Of a DNA stretch of 64,000 nt, positions 11,320 to 23,123 are shown piece by piece. Source of the DNA: Ilex aquifolium (taxonomy: Eukaryota > Streptophyta > Magnoliopsida > Aquifoliales > Aquifoliaceae); assembly GCA_951799425.1 (NCBI GenBank), contig OX637401.1:18129501-18193500 (forward strand), given 5' to 3'. A program made the position numbers and the translations under genes. A model generated the notes under the pieces. It did no database searches. It saw nothing but the letters and a program-made list of their open reading frames with translations, and was not told the origin of the DNA. Numbering within the stretch: the stretch's first letter is position 1; each line of letters begins with the position of its first letter.

Positions 11320-12489
11320 TGACAAGCCCAGATTTAGACCAAATCTAAACCTAGTTCATAGGTTAAGCCCAAATCATCATTAGGCATGTCAGGCTCAGTT
11401 CATAGCCTCGGTCCAATCTAAAATCTAAGAGTCTAGAAAGAGTCAATGCATGTGGGAGAGTAATCATCGGAATAGTCATTACTCCAAGATAGTGTTCATC
11501 CCCAATTGTAACTATCATCTCCGATAAATTAGTAGTTTGACCTTCACATTACCGCCACAGTTAGGACTCTGTGCCTATAGATTGTAAACCCCCTCTACAC
11601 ATGGGACAGATCTCACACACTTTACCTTGAGCGTATTCTCTCTCTCTTCTACTACTCTCTCATTAATAGAGTTATCCGGCCACCGTTGCTGTCTTTAGGG
11701 GTGTCAAACGTGTCGGGTTAAACGGGTGACGGGTGAAAAATATGTAAACCCGTACACGACACGTTTAATAAATAGGTGAAAAATCTTAACACGAACACGA
11801 CCCGTTTAATAAACGGATAACATAACACGACTCGTTTAACCCATTTAATTTTAATACTCTAGTTTTTTTTATTGTCAATTGTACTTACCTCAAAGAAGAA
11901 TTTTTAACCAAATCTCATAAAAAACAGACTTGAAGGCTTAAAAAAAATGAAAAAGGTCATTGCCTTTTATAGGCAACTCAACCCTTCCCATCTCCTCTCA
12001 TTTTCCAAAGTGGGACAAAAACAAAAGATATTGATTTGCCTTTGTCTTTGAAGTGCTCTCCATCTCCTTTCTTTTGTCTTTGAACTACTATTTTACTTTT
12101 TTTTTTTTTTTGTATTGATTTCTTTACTTATTTTTTTCTTGCTAATTTTTTAAAATAATTATTAATTTATTATTATATTAATTTTATTTAAACGGGTAAA
12201 CGTGTGATAAACGGTTTGACAGGTCTCACCAGATCACGATCCGTTTATTAAACGTGTTTGGCGTGTCAACCCGTTAACATCTCATCCAAATCCGTTTAAT
12301 TCATGTCGATTCGTATCGGTTAATCATGTCGTGTCGAATTTTGACAGCCCTAACTGTCTTCAGTGGTTAAGTTATCCACACTCAACCACTCAATATTTGC
12401 CTCCTATTATTAATTGTTTCATTAATTACTTTACACCACATACACACTTGACTAATTTAATTGTGTATAGTCAATTTTGTGTCTCATCA
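11320..12489. mobile_element. Solo LTR with nested hAT element
   Basis: TGACAAGCCC... to ...CTCATCA, flanked by the 5-bp duplication CCTAC at 11315-11319 and 12490-12494. Without the hAT insert it is about 505 bp. The stretch with ATAGAGTTATCCGGCCACCG resembles the solo LTR at 20410-21004, so both seem to be one LTR family. No internal region, primer site or pol remains, as expected after LTR-LTR recombination. Confidence 0.8.
11696..12352. mobile_element. Non-autonomous hAT-type element 1
   Basis: Ends TAGGGGTGTCAAACG and TTTGACAGCCCTA are inverted copies. Eight-base flanks GCTGTCTT (11688-11695) and ACTGTCTT (12353-12360) differ by one base. 8-bp TSDs and TAGGG-type ends fit the hAT superfamily. 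The 657-bp body is AT-rich with GGGTTAAACGG-like motifs and encodes no transposase. Confidence 0.8.
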
Positions 12490-12520
12490 CCTACAATATC
12501 ATGTCAAACATAGCCAAATA

Positions 12521-13485
12521 TAGTGTTGTATTTAACCGTAGATATTGTGGTAGTACCCTGGTGAATATATTTAATTCAAAATATACAGACAAATGGTGAC
12601 AACTTTCGGATTTCATTCAGTCCCCATTGTTTTACGGATTTCATTTCACAGCAAATCCCGCCTTAGTTACATAACCTCTTTGCTTCCTATTTTTGCAGTT
12701 TGGGAACTGAGATTAAATTGTTTAAAAATTTGAGTTGGCCTACGCATAGTTTCAGTCATATTGGAAATAAAAACATTTCAGAAAGACAACCAATTCAATA
12801 AAATGATGGAAACTAAGAAAGGAATTGAAAGGAAAAATTACGCTTTGATCCTTTAAACTATGCACTCATTGTCACTTTGCTCTTTAAACTATTAAAATTT
12901 TCACACTTATCCCCAAGACTACTCGAATTGTTTTAACACTACCCCAACCGTAGTTATCTTTTTAAACGAAAATTGTCAATGTATTAGACAAAATAAAACA
13001 ACTTTTTTGTTAAATTTGTAATGGACATTTTATAATTATGGTGATATAAAACTAATCACATAGTTAAGAATACAATATAAAAAACATTATAGTTAAGGAA
13101 ATAATGTAAAAAAAAATAAGTTATAATTGAGAAAGTCAATAATTTATAAAATTGAATATTTGTTTATATTATCAAAATATACTGAAACACGTGAAACGTA
13201 TCAAAACATATAAATTTTAAAACTCAATCATTAATTTGTTTCAATTTCCATAATAAAACATTTAAAACGTTTCAAAACAAAATTATATTTTCAGTCAAAA
13301 GACAAAGACAGCTAGGAATAACATGAGACACTAAATAAGCTATAACAGGCAAAAACGGGGATTAAAAGCATTAGTAACATATGCAGTTCCTCAACTCCAC
13401 TCAAAATCATACGATTCACCATCCTAAATTACTAAACTAGTTGCCATAGTCATTCTATAGACAACATAACCTAGGCAACAGTGAC
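12521..13485. other. No gene recognised
   Basis: AT-rich. From about 12837 one arm of a foldback-like repeat is visible (TTACGCTTTGATCCTTTAAA...), related to text at about 40675. No matching second arm was found nearby. Confidence 0.6.
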
Positions 13486-14226
13486 TTAATATCCATCATT
13501 CCTTCCTGCATCACCAAACCCACCACGATAACTTGGACCACCACCTCGAGGAGGACCGGCTCTGTCTGTTGCAAAACTCACACGGATGTTGATATACTAT
13601 CATATAATAACTGAACACAATAGAATCATTGGTCCAAACACAAATACAACTACCAACAAAACAATAATAACAATAACAATAATACTAAAAACAAGGCTCC
13701 ATCCGAGAAAAGAGGGGGGAGGTATGGGTCTTTCGCCTGAATCAGGCATGCAACCACTTGAATTCATAAAAAATCTTAACTAAAACAAATATAATATGAC
13801 CATACTAAACTCTCTTCTTTTCTTTGAGAAGAAAATCAGACCAGAAAAGAAAGATAAAATACCTTGACAAACCATTTCGTATAGTAGAAAAAACCCCTTA
13901 ATTTTGATCAACAAACCAGCCTATTATAAATTTAACTCGGCTTCCAATTTTGTAATCTTGGTTGAATTGTTCAAATTCACCACCAACATGCGGAAAGAGC
14001 TGCATATTTGAAAAAGAAACAAAGAGGGAAAAAAAGGCAAATCCCAAGAAACAAAGCAACTACCTTTCAGATCCCCGAATTTTAAAAACCATTTACATGC
14101 AAAAGGGTCAGTCACTACTTGTAAATGAAGGGGACATATGGTGCTCATTATCAAAATAGTGGATCAATATCATCATATTTTAGCAATGCAAAAGAATGGA
14201 TTTGAATCAGACAAATATGGAAGCTA

Positions 14227-14606
14227 TGTTGGTTTCCCAGGGTCAGAATTATACCACAAACAAGATATAAACAAAGAGGAATTCTTTATTTCTCTCTGGA
14301 AATAAAATACAAGAATTATACAAAACTCTCACTTGAGATTTCTCCCGAATCTCTCTCTCTCTCTGTTTCTTCCTCACTATCTTGAGCATACATTTGGCCT
14401 TCATTAAGCTTCCTATTTATAGGAACTTTCTGGCCAAATAAGTCAAGGAGAAGGGAACACATTTCACCTAACTATCAGCAGGTGAGGGAACACATTTTAG
14501 TGCCTTGTCAGATTTTTCATCCGTCTGCCATCAATAATGTGGTTGCAAAGTCAAGGATAGCTGGAACCTTCACTGATGGAGTTGGAAGAATGAGCTGGAA
14601 CCTTCA
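14227..14606 (-). repeat. 3' LTR of Copia-1
   Basis: Starts TGTTGGTTTCCC and ends CCTTCA on the plus strand (380 bp). It includes a TATTTATAGG motif (about 14413), a TATA-like promoter element in either reading. It differs from the other LTR at two bases: CTTGAG versus CATGAG, and CAGATT versus CATATT. Confidence 0.95.
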
Positions 14607-14642
14607 AATCTCCCCCTCCAAAACCATCAGAAGAGAATGTAA

Positions 14643-17213
14643 TCAGACATTCATCCCGGCTATGTCTCTGCACAGCTCAAGCTTATCCCGAGTAACGACC
14701 TTTGTCAACATGTCTGCTGGATTCTCCTTTGTGTGGATCTTTACTAGTTTCAATAACTGTTGCTCCATCACTTCGCGTATCCAATGATAGCGAATATCAA
14801 TATGCTTCGTCCGGGAATGGTACATTGAGTTCTTGCTCAAGTCCAGAGCACTTTGACTATCACAATGCACCTTGTAATCCTTCTGCTTAATACCTAGTTC
14901 TTGGAGAAATCGCTTTAACCACAACATTTCCTTACCAGCTTCCGCTGCAGCAATATACTCTGCCTCTGTCGTGGATAAAGCTATGCACTTCTGCAACCTT
15001 GACTGCCATGACACAGCTCCCCCTACAAAAGTGTAAAGAAATCCTGATGTAGATTTTCTACCATCAAGATCACCTGCCATATCTGAATCTGTATAGCCTT
15101 CCAAAACTGGTTCAACTCCCCCGTAACACAAGCATATCTTCGATGTACCTTTAAGGTATCTGAGAATCCACTTGACCGCTTCCCAGTGTTCTTTCCCTGG
15201 ATTGGAAAGAAATCTGCTCACCATGCCCACTACATGGGCAATATCTGGCCTTGTACACACCATTGCATACATTAGACTCCCAACTGCTGAAGAGTAAGGA
15301 ATCATTGTCATATCTTCTATCTCCTTCTTTGATGAGGGACAGGAATTCTTGCTCAGCTTGAAATGATTAGCCAGTGGGATGCTGACTGGCTTGGCAGTAT
15401 TCATGTTGAACCTCTGGATTACCCGTTCAACGTATTTCTCCTGTGATAGCCACAATTTCTTGGTTTTCCTATCACGAGCAATCTGCATGCCTAATATCTG
15501 CTGAGCTGGACCTAAGTCCTTCATGTCAAAGGACTTGAACAGTTCCTTCTTCAACTGGCTAATCTTCATTGCATCCTTTCCGACGATTAACATGTCGTCA
15601 ACATAAAGTAGGAGTGCAATGAAATTGCCATCCGAGAATCTCTGAATGTAAACACACTGATCTGCAGCAGTCCTCTTGTAACCTTGACCCACCATGAATG
15701 AGTCAAATTTCTTATACCACTGTCTGGGCGCTTGCTTGAGGCCGTACAGACTTTTCTTCAACTTGCAGACCAGATTTTCCTTTCTTGGAACCTCGAAACC
15801 TTCCGGCTGTTCCATATAAATTTCTTCATTCAGATCTCCATGAAGAAATGCAGTTTTCACGTCCATTTGTTCAAGCTCCAAGTTTAAACTTGCTACTAAT
15901 CCGAGAATGACTCGAATTGAGGTCATCTTAACAACTGGTGAGAAAATCTCGTCAAAGTCAATTCCTTTCTTCTGTTGGAATCCTTTAACGACCAATCGAG
16001 CCTTATACTTCACCAATTTTCCACTGCCGTCTTTATTTAGCTTGAACACCCATTTATTCCTCAGTGCTTTCTTGCCTTTTGGAAGTTTCACAAGCTCATA
16101 GGTTTGATTTTTCTGCAGGGAATCCATCTCATCCTGCATGGCTTGCATCCACTTGTCTTTATCTGCATGAGCTTGTGCCTCCTGGAAGCTCTCCGGCTCC
16201 CCCTCATCAGTAAGCAAAACATAGTCTGATTCCGGATATCTACTCGACGGAATGCGTCCTCTTTTGGATCTTCGTGATTGAGGCTCATCAGCTATATGAG
16301 GTACACCATCCTCTGGTTGTTGTGATGGTCCTGCAACATCTGGTGGAGGGGGTTGTGGCTCCCCCTGCTCAACACCTTCATCATCATCTTGTTCTGCTTC
16401 TATAGCTTCATCCTGCACTTCGGCATTATCTGTGGCGAACTGTAATGGTGCAGGGTCTGGAACAATATCCTGTGCACTGGAACTAGAACTGCTGGACTTT
16501 GTGGGATTTTCAAAGTCCTCATATGACTGGTTTTCATGGAACACCACGTCCCTGCTCCTGATGACCTTTTTGACTTTTGGGTCCCACAATCTATATCCAA
16601 ATTCTTCATCTCCGTAGCCAATAAAGATGCACGGGGTGGTCTTGACATCAAGTTTATGTCTCTGCTCCTTGGATACATGTGCAAATGCTTTGCACCCAAA
16701 TATTCTTAAGTGAGAATATGAGGGATTCTTACCAGACCACACCTTCTCCGGAATATCAAAATTCAACGGTACTGATGGTGATCTGTTTATCAGATAACAG
16801 GCGGCACGAACAGCTTCACCCCAGAATGGCTTTGGCAGCTTTGCCATACTGAGCATGCATCTGACTCTTTCCACAATGGTTCGATTCATCCTCTCCGCTA
16901 CTCCATTGTGCTGTGGTGTACGTGGAACAGTTTTCTCATGTCTGATTCCATAATTTCCACAGTATGCTTCAAATTCTCTGGAAGTATATTCGCCTCCATT
17001 GTCTGTTCGGAGACACTTCAGCTTCGCTCCTGTTTCCCGCTCTACCATGGCATGGAATCTTTTGAAGCATTCGAGTACTTGATCCTTTGTCTTTAGGAAG
17101 TACACCCATACCTTCCGTGAAGCATCATCAATAAAAGTCAGAAAATATCTGTTTCCGCCCAATGATTCCACCTCCAGGGGACCGCAAACATCAGAGTGTA
17201 CCAAGCTTAACAA
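14643..17213 (-). pseudogene. Copia-1 integrase, reverse transcriptase, RNase H
   Basis: An open stretch of about 856 codons. The integrase core has VHSDVCGP, FIDDASRKVW, RTDNGGEY and HNGVAERMNR (D,D-35-E triad). Then come a low-complexity linker, an RVT_2 reverse transcriptase with LYVDDMLIVG as catalytic motif, and an RNase H with YTDSDMAGD and STTEAEYIA. It lies in the same frame as the upstream gag-protease and is separated from it by one TAG codon at 17214-17216, so no full polyprotein can be made unless that stop is read through. Confidence 0.93.
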
Positions 17214-18566
17214 CTATGATCTCCTCTTCATAGAGGAACTGAACGAGACTCGATGTTGTTTACCAAACAAGCAATGATCACAAGGATTTAGTGCAACATC
17301 CTTGTCAACTGTGATGAGATTCTTCTTTGCCAAGGTAAACAAGCCCTTCTCCCCCATGTGACCGAGTCTCTGGTGCCACAGATTTGGTGAAGCCTCATTT
17401 TCAACTGCATTGAGGCTGTCTGAGCAAATCTTCACATGGGTCTTGTAGAGCGTGCCACAAATATGTCCTCGGGCGACAACCATGGCACCTTTCGTGAGCT
17501 TCCATGTGCCATTGCCGAAATGGTTATCGTAGCCCTGTTTGTCGAGGGCTATCCCGGAAAGTAGATTTAGCCGAAGGTCGGGCACGTGTCGGACATCCTT
17601 CAATACCAGTATACAACCAACATTTGTTTTTATCTGAATATCACCAATTCCCACGATCTTGGAAGAACTGGTGTTTCCCATTCTCACCGTACCAAAGTCT
17701 CCAGCTTTGTACGTCGAGAAGAAATCGCTGTGAGAAGTGGCATGGTATGAAGCTGTAGTATCTACCACCCACTCAGCGTCATGGTTTGAACAATGAAGGC
17801 ATGTTTCCTCATTGGCAGAAAGAATGGCCACGTCTTCTACGAGAGTGACTAGCGTCTCTCCGTCATTTGATCTCCCTGGATCTTGTGACCTTCCTCTACT
17901 CTGACTCCTTCCTCTACCCCTGCCTCTGTTACCTCCTTGTTGTCTGCCTCTACTCTCAGTGGCGAGGGCATTTGACTGATCAATGCCAACATCCTTTCTC
18001 CTGGTCTCCTCATTGAACAGGGCATCCTTAACCATTGACATGGTAAGTTTGTCTCCTGGAGCCGAATTGCTGAGAGAGACTACCAGCGTCTCCCAGCTGT
18101 CTGGTAGAGAACTCAGAAGCAAGAGAGCTTCTAATTCATCCCCAAAGTTCAACTCTGTTGATGATAATTGATTTACCAAACTCTGGAACTCACTAGTGTG
18201 CTCGGCAATTGAAGTTCCACCTTTTAACTTCAGATTCACAAACTGCCTTATCAAAAGGGCTTTATTCCGAGCAGTCTTGGCCTGGTACATATCTTCCAGC
18301 TTCTTCCACAAGACATGTGCATCAGTCTCTTGTGCAACATGGTGGAATACACTGTGGTCAATCCATTGTCTGATTTGACCGATGGTTTTTCTGTTCAGCT
18401 TCTTCCACTATGTTTCTTTTGTCGGATCTGGATTTACACCTTTTGCCTCCAAGGGATCGTACAAGTCTTTACAGCTTAGAAGATCTTCCATCCGAGGTCT
18501 CCAAAGTGTATAATTAGAGGAAGTGAGTTTGATCATGGCTCCCGACGTTGATTCCTCCATGGACAT
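17214..18566 (-). pseudogene. Copia-1 gag and protease, two premature stops
   Basis: The likely ATG is at 18566. A UBN2-type gag follows, interrupted by TAG at 18418-18420, then an Arg/Gly/Ser-rich tail. The CCHC zinc knuckle expected after the RGRGRSQSR stretch is missing, which suggests an internal deletion. The protease reads VVDTTASYH, where a D-T/S-G triad would be canonical. The GAG pre-integrase segment (LWHQRLGHMGEKGL) is present. The frame ends at TAG 17214-17216, immediately before the integrase. Confidence 0.9.
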
Positions 18567-19091
18567 ATTGAGTTTTTAGGCCCTAAATGTCTCGATCAAA
18601 AATTCGGGGCTGAATTTTGCAAAACGGAGTGCACCGTTACGTCCGGAACTGTTGAAATAGCTGGGAAAGAGTCCTGGTTCACCAAAAACGGAGCTAAAAT
18701 GAGGTCAGAACTGACTCGGAAAGTTTTTGGTAACTTAACGGAATATTCCTTGACGGAATGGAATATTCCGTCGTCTTCAACCTTCCTCCGGTCACCGGCC
18801 GGCGAACTTTTCCGGCGAATTTTTCCGGCGAATTTTTCGGGCAGAATGTTCAGCTAGCTCCGGTGATCTCCGACAGGAATTCCGACGGACGGTGAACTTT
18901 CCGGCAAGGACCGTGAGAGAGCGTCCGAAGTCGGATTGATGCGAGGCCAATGGGGTTCCACTCGTTTCGACGAGGGGAATCCAACGGTGCGCTCAGAATT
19001 TGATTTCGAGTTCGTTTAGAACCCGTACGAACCAAAAAACAGTGGGCTGAAAAAAATTTCCGGCGACCCCAACCAAAGCTCTGATACCACT

Positions 19092-19471
19092 TGTTGGTTT
19101 CCCAGGGTCAGAATTATACCACAAACAAGATATAAACAAAGAGGAATTCTTTATTTCTCTCTGGAAATAAAATACAAGAATTATACAAAACTCTCACATG
19201 AGATTTCTCCCGAATCTCTCTCTCTCTCTGTTTCTTCCTCACTATCTTGAGCATACATTTGGCCTTCATTAAGCTTCCTATTTATAGGAACTTTCTGGCC
19301 AAATAAGTCAAGGAGAAGGGAACACATTTCACCTAACTATCAGCAGGTGAGGGAACACATTTTAGTGCCTTGTCATATTTTTCATCCGTCTGCCATCAAT
19401 AATGTGGTTGCAAAGTCAAGGATAGCTGGAACCTTCACTGATGGAGTTGGAAGAATGAGCTGGAACCTTCA
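19092..19471 (-). repeat. 5' LTR of Copia-1
   Basis: 380 bp, TG...CA on the plus strand, 378/380 identical to the LTR at 14227-14606 by reading. The primer-binding site follows directly on its inner side. Confidence 0.95.
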
Positions 19472-19831
19472 AGCTATACAAATACTCTTGCAAACAAAAT
19501 TTGGCTGCTTCCCTCACACAAATACTATTCCACTGGTTTTCCTCTCAAACAAAAAGACAATAATCCACCAAAAGAACAAAGTGGCAGGACAAGTTGATCA
19601 TATTTCAAGGAAAGTTGGAAACATTTTTCTATGTTAGAAAGGTAGAATTGCATATACAATTATTATTCATTATTCTAGTAGAAAACAGTAGTGAGCTCAT
19701 ATATGTTAAGCAAATTAACATGCTTTGTGATCTGATACCATATAGTGCAGAGTAAAACTCACCCTCGGTAACATCACCAAAGCTGGAAAATGCATCCTTG
19801 AGAGACTGGTCATCAACTCCATATGAGAGAC

Positions 19832-20404
19832 CTAAATAAATAGGTTCCTACTAATTTAAACCAGGTTGGCACTATTCAATTTGAATCCGAGCGTGCCATC
19901 TGAGTCACAATGAAATCAAAATTGCCAAGCATGAACATCATATTCATTTTTTGACAATGGTGCCATCTGTTTTTGGCATGGCTATTTAAGCCAAAATTTG
20001 GAATAGTTTGTGATAAATCATCAGTGACAGAAAATAAAAGAGAACGGGGCCTAGGGTGAAGGTGGTGATTTACTCTAAACGGATTTGAAACCTTACTACA
20101 ATGTTCTCAAATATGTGAAAACAAATTACTTCCTGATATATCATTGAAACTTCTCTACACACAACTTTAGTCTTCAATGTGTACTTTGAACAACTTGAAT
20201 GTTTTATGCTGGGAAGATTAACAAGATGGTGAGTATGACAGAAAGAACTACCCCATAGTTTTCTTTTAAATTTTCTGAACCAAAATAGATTGGAACATGT
20301 ATTCAATTCCACCATCCTGATCTAAAAATTTAACCACTCATTGGTGGAAATTTTGTTTCTAAAATGATAAATTGAAGATACAAGATTAAGTATTCAAGGG
20401 AATG
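19832..20404. other. No gene recognised
   Basis: This would be intron or upstream sequence of the RNA-binding-protein copy. No targeting-peptide exon could be found here. Confidence 0.55.
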
Positions 20405-20409
20405 CTTCG

Positions 20410-21004
20410 TGACAGGTGTGGCCCAGACAAGGCCCATATTAGAGATGCAGACCAGACCCTGATTAGAGATGCATACTGAGTCCAGACCACAGATGCAGAA
20501 CAACAAAAGCTCGGTCACAATTGGTATGTGGTTAAACCCACTTTCATAAGAGTCCCAATCCATCATCAATGCACGTAGGAGTCTCCATCCGAGGAGAAGA
20601 AATCATGAGTCTACAGTTATCAGGGATACATCGTCAACCTCGCAAGGTTACCTCACTTGTTACAAAGTAGAGCGAGCTTCAAAGGATCACCCTCTATCAT
20701 GTCGCCCGTTACCAGGATAAGGTGAGACTCACGACATCACCCCACTCCTTGTGAGGATAGCACCTCAATGAGAGGCCCTCTGAGTCAACTTCGCTTGTTT
20801 ATAAGCCCTGCCTACACATGGAGGGCATCACACACATCTCAACACACACACCTCTCAAGTAATAAGATTCTCCGGCCATCGTCGCCATCCCCAGTGGATT
20901 AGGTCACCCAGATTGAACCACCTAATCTCTGTGTTTATTTGTATTGAGCTTTCTTTACTTCATCATCGATTGATTTTACATAAACTCACTTTTGTGCATC
21001 ATCA
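20410..21004. mobile_element. Solo LTR, same family as 11320-12489
   Basis: TGACAGGTGTGG... to ...GTGCATCATCA, 595 bp, flanked by CTTCG and CTTCC (one mismatch). The block ATTCTCCGGCCATCGTCGCC resembles the other solo LTR. The reading frame at 20330-20569 has no relatives that I recognise. Confidence 0.65.
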
Positions 21005-21423
21005 CTTCCCATATTTCCCCCCAACATATTTATTATTTTATACGTGCATATGAACAATATTTTCTCAAATCTTACCCTTTTCATTGATAACTAACGCTAA
21101 ATAGTAAAAGTAGTCTGTTACTTTTTTATCTTTACTAAGCTCATTTAGATTTCATCTCTTCCCAAGACTTATAAAAATAATCATCACATATCATGTCAAA
21201 AACAGAATAGAATGCACATTGAACTCAGCAGTAACTTTTTTCTTTCTGATTTCATTATCAAATATATCTACAAAAGAATTGATCAGCTAATTCATCTCTC
21301 TCTAGTCTCTACATGGTATAATAAATATTACATCATTCAAAGTAACAGCCTCTCAGAAGTCACAAAAGCACACAGTTGCAGTTCCCCTTGGCTTTCTTGT
21401 TCTGCTTAACCAAAAAGCCTATC

Positions 21424-21693
21424 TTATTGCTGATTTTCCCATGGTAACATACCTGTTTTTGTATCTGTGAACTCATGCAGTACCCTATCCTTTAAGCCAG
21501 TATCTGTCACCTCACAAAACTTGCTCGACCAGTCCGGTGGTTCAACAGCTTTCGTCCCCAGACCAGGAGCTCGATCCTTCGACCCTACGTTTACCTCTTG
21601 CACAAAATCGCACATGTTTCCCACAACACTAGGATCAAGAAAATGGTCATGGATATTTTCAAAATATAGTAATCCAGAAGGTCGCAATTTCAA
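21424..21693 (-). other. Unrecognised open frame, possible exon debris
   Basis: About 89 codons read on the minus strand with ordinary amino-acid composition (FENIHDHFLDPSVVGNMCDF, VGSKDRAPGLGT, VEPPDWSSKF). A GTAAAC donor-like site falls inside the frame. I do not recognise a family. The opposite strand is also open for about 92 codons, so coding is not established. The flanks 21005-21423 and 21694-22368 contain only short unrecognised frames. Confidence 0.25.
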
Positions 21694-22368
21694 TCAAACC
21701 AATTTTCAATTACCCTATAGCAGGGGATCTTTGCATTGCATCTAAAAATAGTCATGGCATGAAATCCCAAACTCAGGCATTACTCAGCAATCGAATAATA
21801 CGATTTCAAAAAATATTATATCAGGAAAAAAAAAATCCAGAGCATCATTCGTAAACGATCTCTTCCATGATTTTGGTTTTTTGTAATTCAAGTCATTTGA
21901 AAAACTAGTCACTATGTTGTCAACTTATACCACAGTTCAAATCCTGTTTTTTTGGGTTCTTAATTCAGAATAGTTCAAAAATTAGTCTGAGTTGTCGACT
22001 TATACCCTAAATAAAATCCTGTAACAAAAATATTACTGAATGGCCAAAAAAAGTTTATTATTTCAGGACACCCAGTCAGATAGGAAGTTTATTGTTTCAG
22101 GACTCCAAAACAATATCTGAGATCCAGTCGACCAACACATATACAGTCTCAGGAGTAAAGGCATCATTTTATTGACTTCAGGAGGGCGGCGAGAACAGAG
22201 AGGACGAACAGAATCCACCAGTAGTGGCATTTGAGAGATGAGGCCGTGGTGGTTGATGTGAGATGGATGGTTTTTGTTTCCAGGTTTTGAATTATCTCTT
22301 CTCTCTCTCTCTGTGGATTGGATCCTCCAGAACATTATGCAATGAAGGAGATTGATTCATGGATGCTT

Positions 22369-22376
22369 GCTCTCTT

Positions 22377-22415
<39 letters not shown>

Positions 22416-22443
22416 TTCTGTCACACACACACACACACACACA
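22369..22443. repeat. Compound microsatellite (TC)n-(CA)n
   Basis: About 45 bases of TC repeats with TTTC interruptions, followed after a TGT by about nine CA units. Likely polymorphic between individuals. Confidence 0.95.
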
Positions 22444-22808
22444 AGAAGTAATTGTATTAAATTACAAAAATAAAGTCTGATTTTTGGCAGCAAGTATTCC
22501 TCTCCCAAGTTTTGATTATGTCAGTTAAATCATCGAAGTATAAAGAATTTTCTTTGACTTATTCTAAAATTTTTGTCAATCGAATGGAACAATTACATTG
22601 AACTTACAGTTAGAGAGAGAACTTTTGCGAAGTTTCGACCATTCAATTCCTGAAAATTTTCGTAGTTTCTTGATTGTTCTACTTGTTCAGAGATTCATTG
22701 TGCCTATTTTTCAGTAGTATTGAGATCTTATTCTTAAATTCATTGTGTTTGGCACTCTAGTCTATGTTATCATATTCTTCGGTCATCTTTTTTGTATATC
22801 TTTTACAG

Positions 22809-22904
22809 GTTCCATCCTATATATCCGGATCTGTGGCTGGCATCTATGACAATGCAGCTTTTGCTATATTTGCTTTGATGTTCACTTTCTATCTCTATAT
22901 AAAG
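22809..22904 (+). pseudogene. Isolated STT3 exon (oligosaccharyltransferase subunit)
   Basis: A 96-nt open segment between CTTTTACAG and GTCAGT splice sites encodes 32 residues. [11 protein letters not shown], then YDN, then [14 protein letters not shown] matches the conserved STT3 stretch that normally reads SRSVAGSYDNEG. The catalytic-subunit motif is altered (R to G, S to I, EG to AA) and no neighbouring STT3 exon is visible. This is a captured or leftover exon, not a gene. Confidence 0.75.
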
Positions 22905-23014
22905 GTCAGTTTTAATACTGATTTCCAGTTTTGATATGACAGCATCATGGCCTATGGCATCAGTTAAGTGCAGTTTCATTCCATTACTCTAATAGTCTAA
23001 TAGCATAAATTTCT

Positions 23015-23123
23015 CCATTTCAATTGAGTACCTATTCATGTTCCTCACACCTGCTTCATTTTTATATCATGTTTCAATTGAGTTCCTATTTTATTATCAT
23101 TTCAATTGAGTTCCTATTTATTT
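23015..23123 (+). repeat. Three short direct repeats
   Basis: The motif TTTCAATTGAGTTCCTATT occurs three times with small changes. The rest of 22905-24239 has no recognised gene; a purine-rich run (GAGGAGGAAGAGGAGG) lies at about 23820. Confidence 0.7.

Larger units (their letters stand above)
10905..12520 (+). pseudogene. LRK10L kinase fragment, interrupted by a solo LTR
   Basis: From AGAGCTCTCAAG at about 10905 the sequence follows the kinase exon of RLK3: RYSYANIKKIT, then the glycine loop GEGGYGT, then [16 protein letters not shown] and a GIEYLH helix. The VAIK region is scrambled, with a deletion and frameshift at about 11045-11070, and the HFD motif is damaged. At 11315 the copy is cut by a solo LTR. 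It resumes after 12490 with AATATCATG, matching the NIL codons of the PHNILL motif, then fades by about 12520. It is closer to RLK3 than to RLK1/2. It is dead as a kinase. Confidence 0.85.
14227..19471 (-). mobile_element. Copia-1 LTR retrotransposon, 5245 bp
   Basis: Two 380-bp LTRs, TSD AGCTA at 14222-14226 and 19472-19476, and an initiator-Met tRNA primer site (complement of GCTCTGATACCA, 19078-19089) next to the 5' LTR. A purine-rich tract lies at about 14607-14620 beside the 3' LTR. The order gag, protease, integrase, RT, RNase H defines Ty1/Copia. The LTRs differ at two positions only, so insertion is recent, yet the coding region is broken. Confidence 0.97.
13486..19831 (-). pseudogene. 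Glycine-rich RNA-binding protein (RRM), partial, split by Copia-1
   Basis: Two exons are recognisable on the minus strand. Exon at 19831-19763 (69 nt) encodes the first half of an RRM, LSYGVDDQSLKDAFSSFGDVTE, between a good acceptor (TTATTTAG) and donor (GTGAGT). Exon at 13596-13486 encodes IRVSFATDRAG and a short Gly-rich tail with SYRGGFG, ending in TAA at 13486-13488. Together they match the exon pattern of mitochondrial-type glycine-rich RNA-binding proteins. The first exon (targeting peptide, RNP2) and the middle exon holding RNP1 (RGFGFV-like) were not found. Copia-1 sits between the two exons. It is probably a broken gene copy; a spliced transcript would lack half of the RRM. Confidence 0.7.

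Noticed and set aside
19078..19089. tRNA-like match (also at 31969-31980)
   Set aside because: It is only the 12-base primer-binding site complementary to initiator-Met tRNA beside each 5' LTR; no tRNA gene fold.
22063..22335. Possible first exon of the RNA-binding-protein copy
   Set aside because: None of its three frames gives a targeting peptide leading to an RNP2 motif with a donor at the right point.
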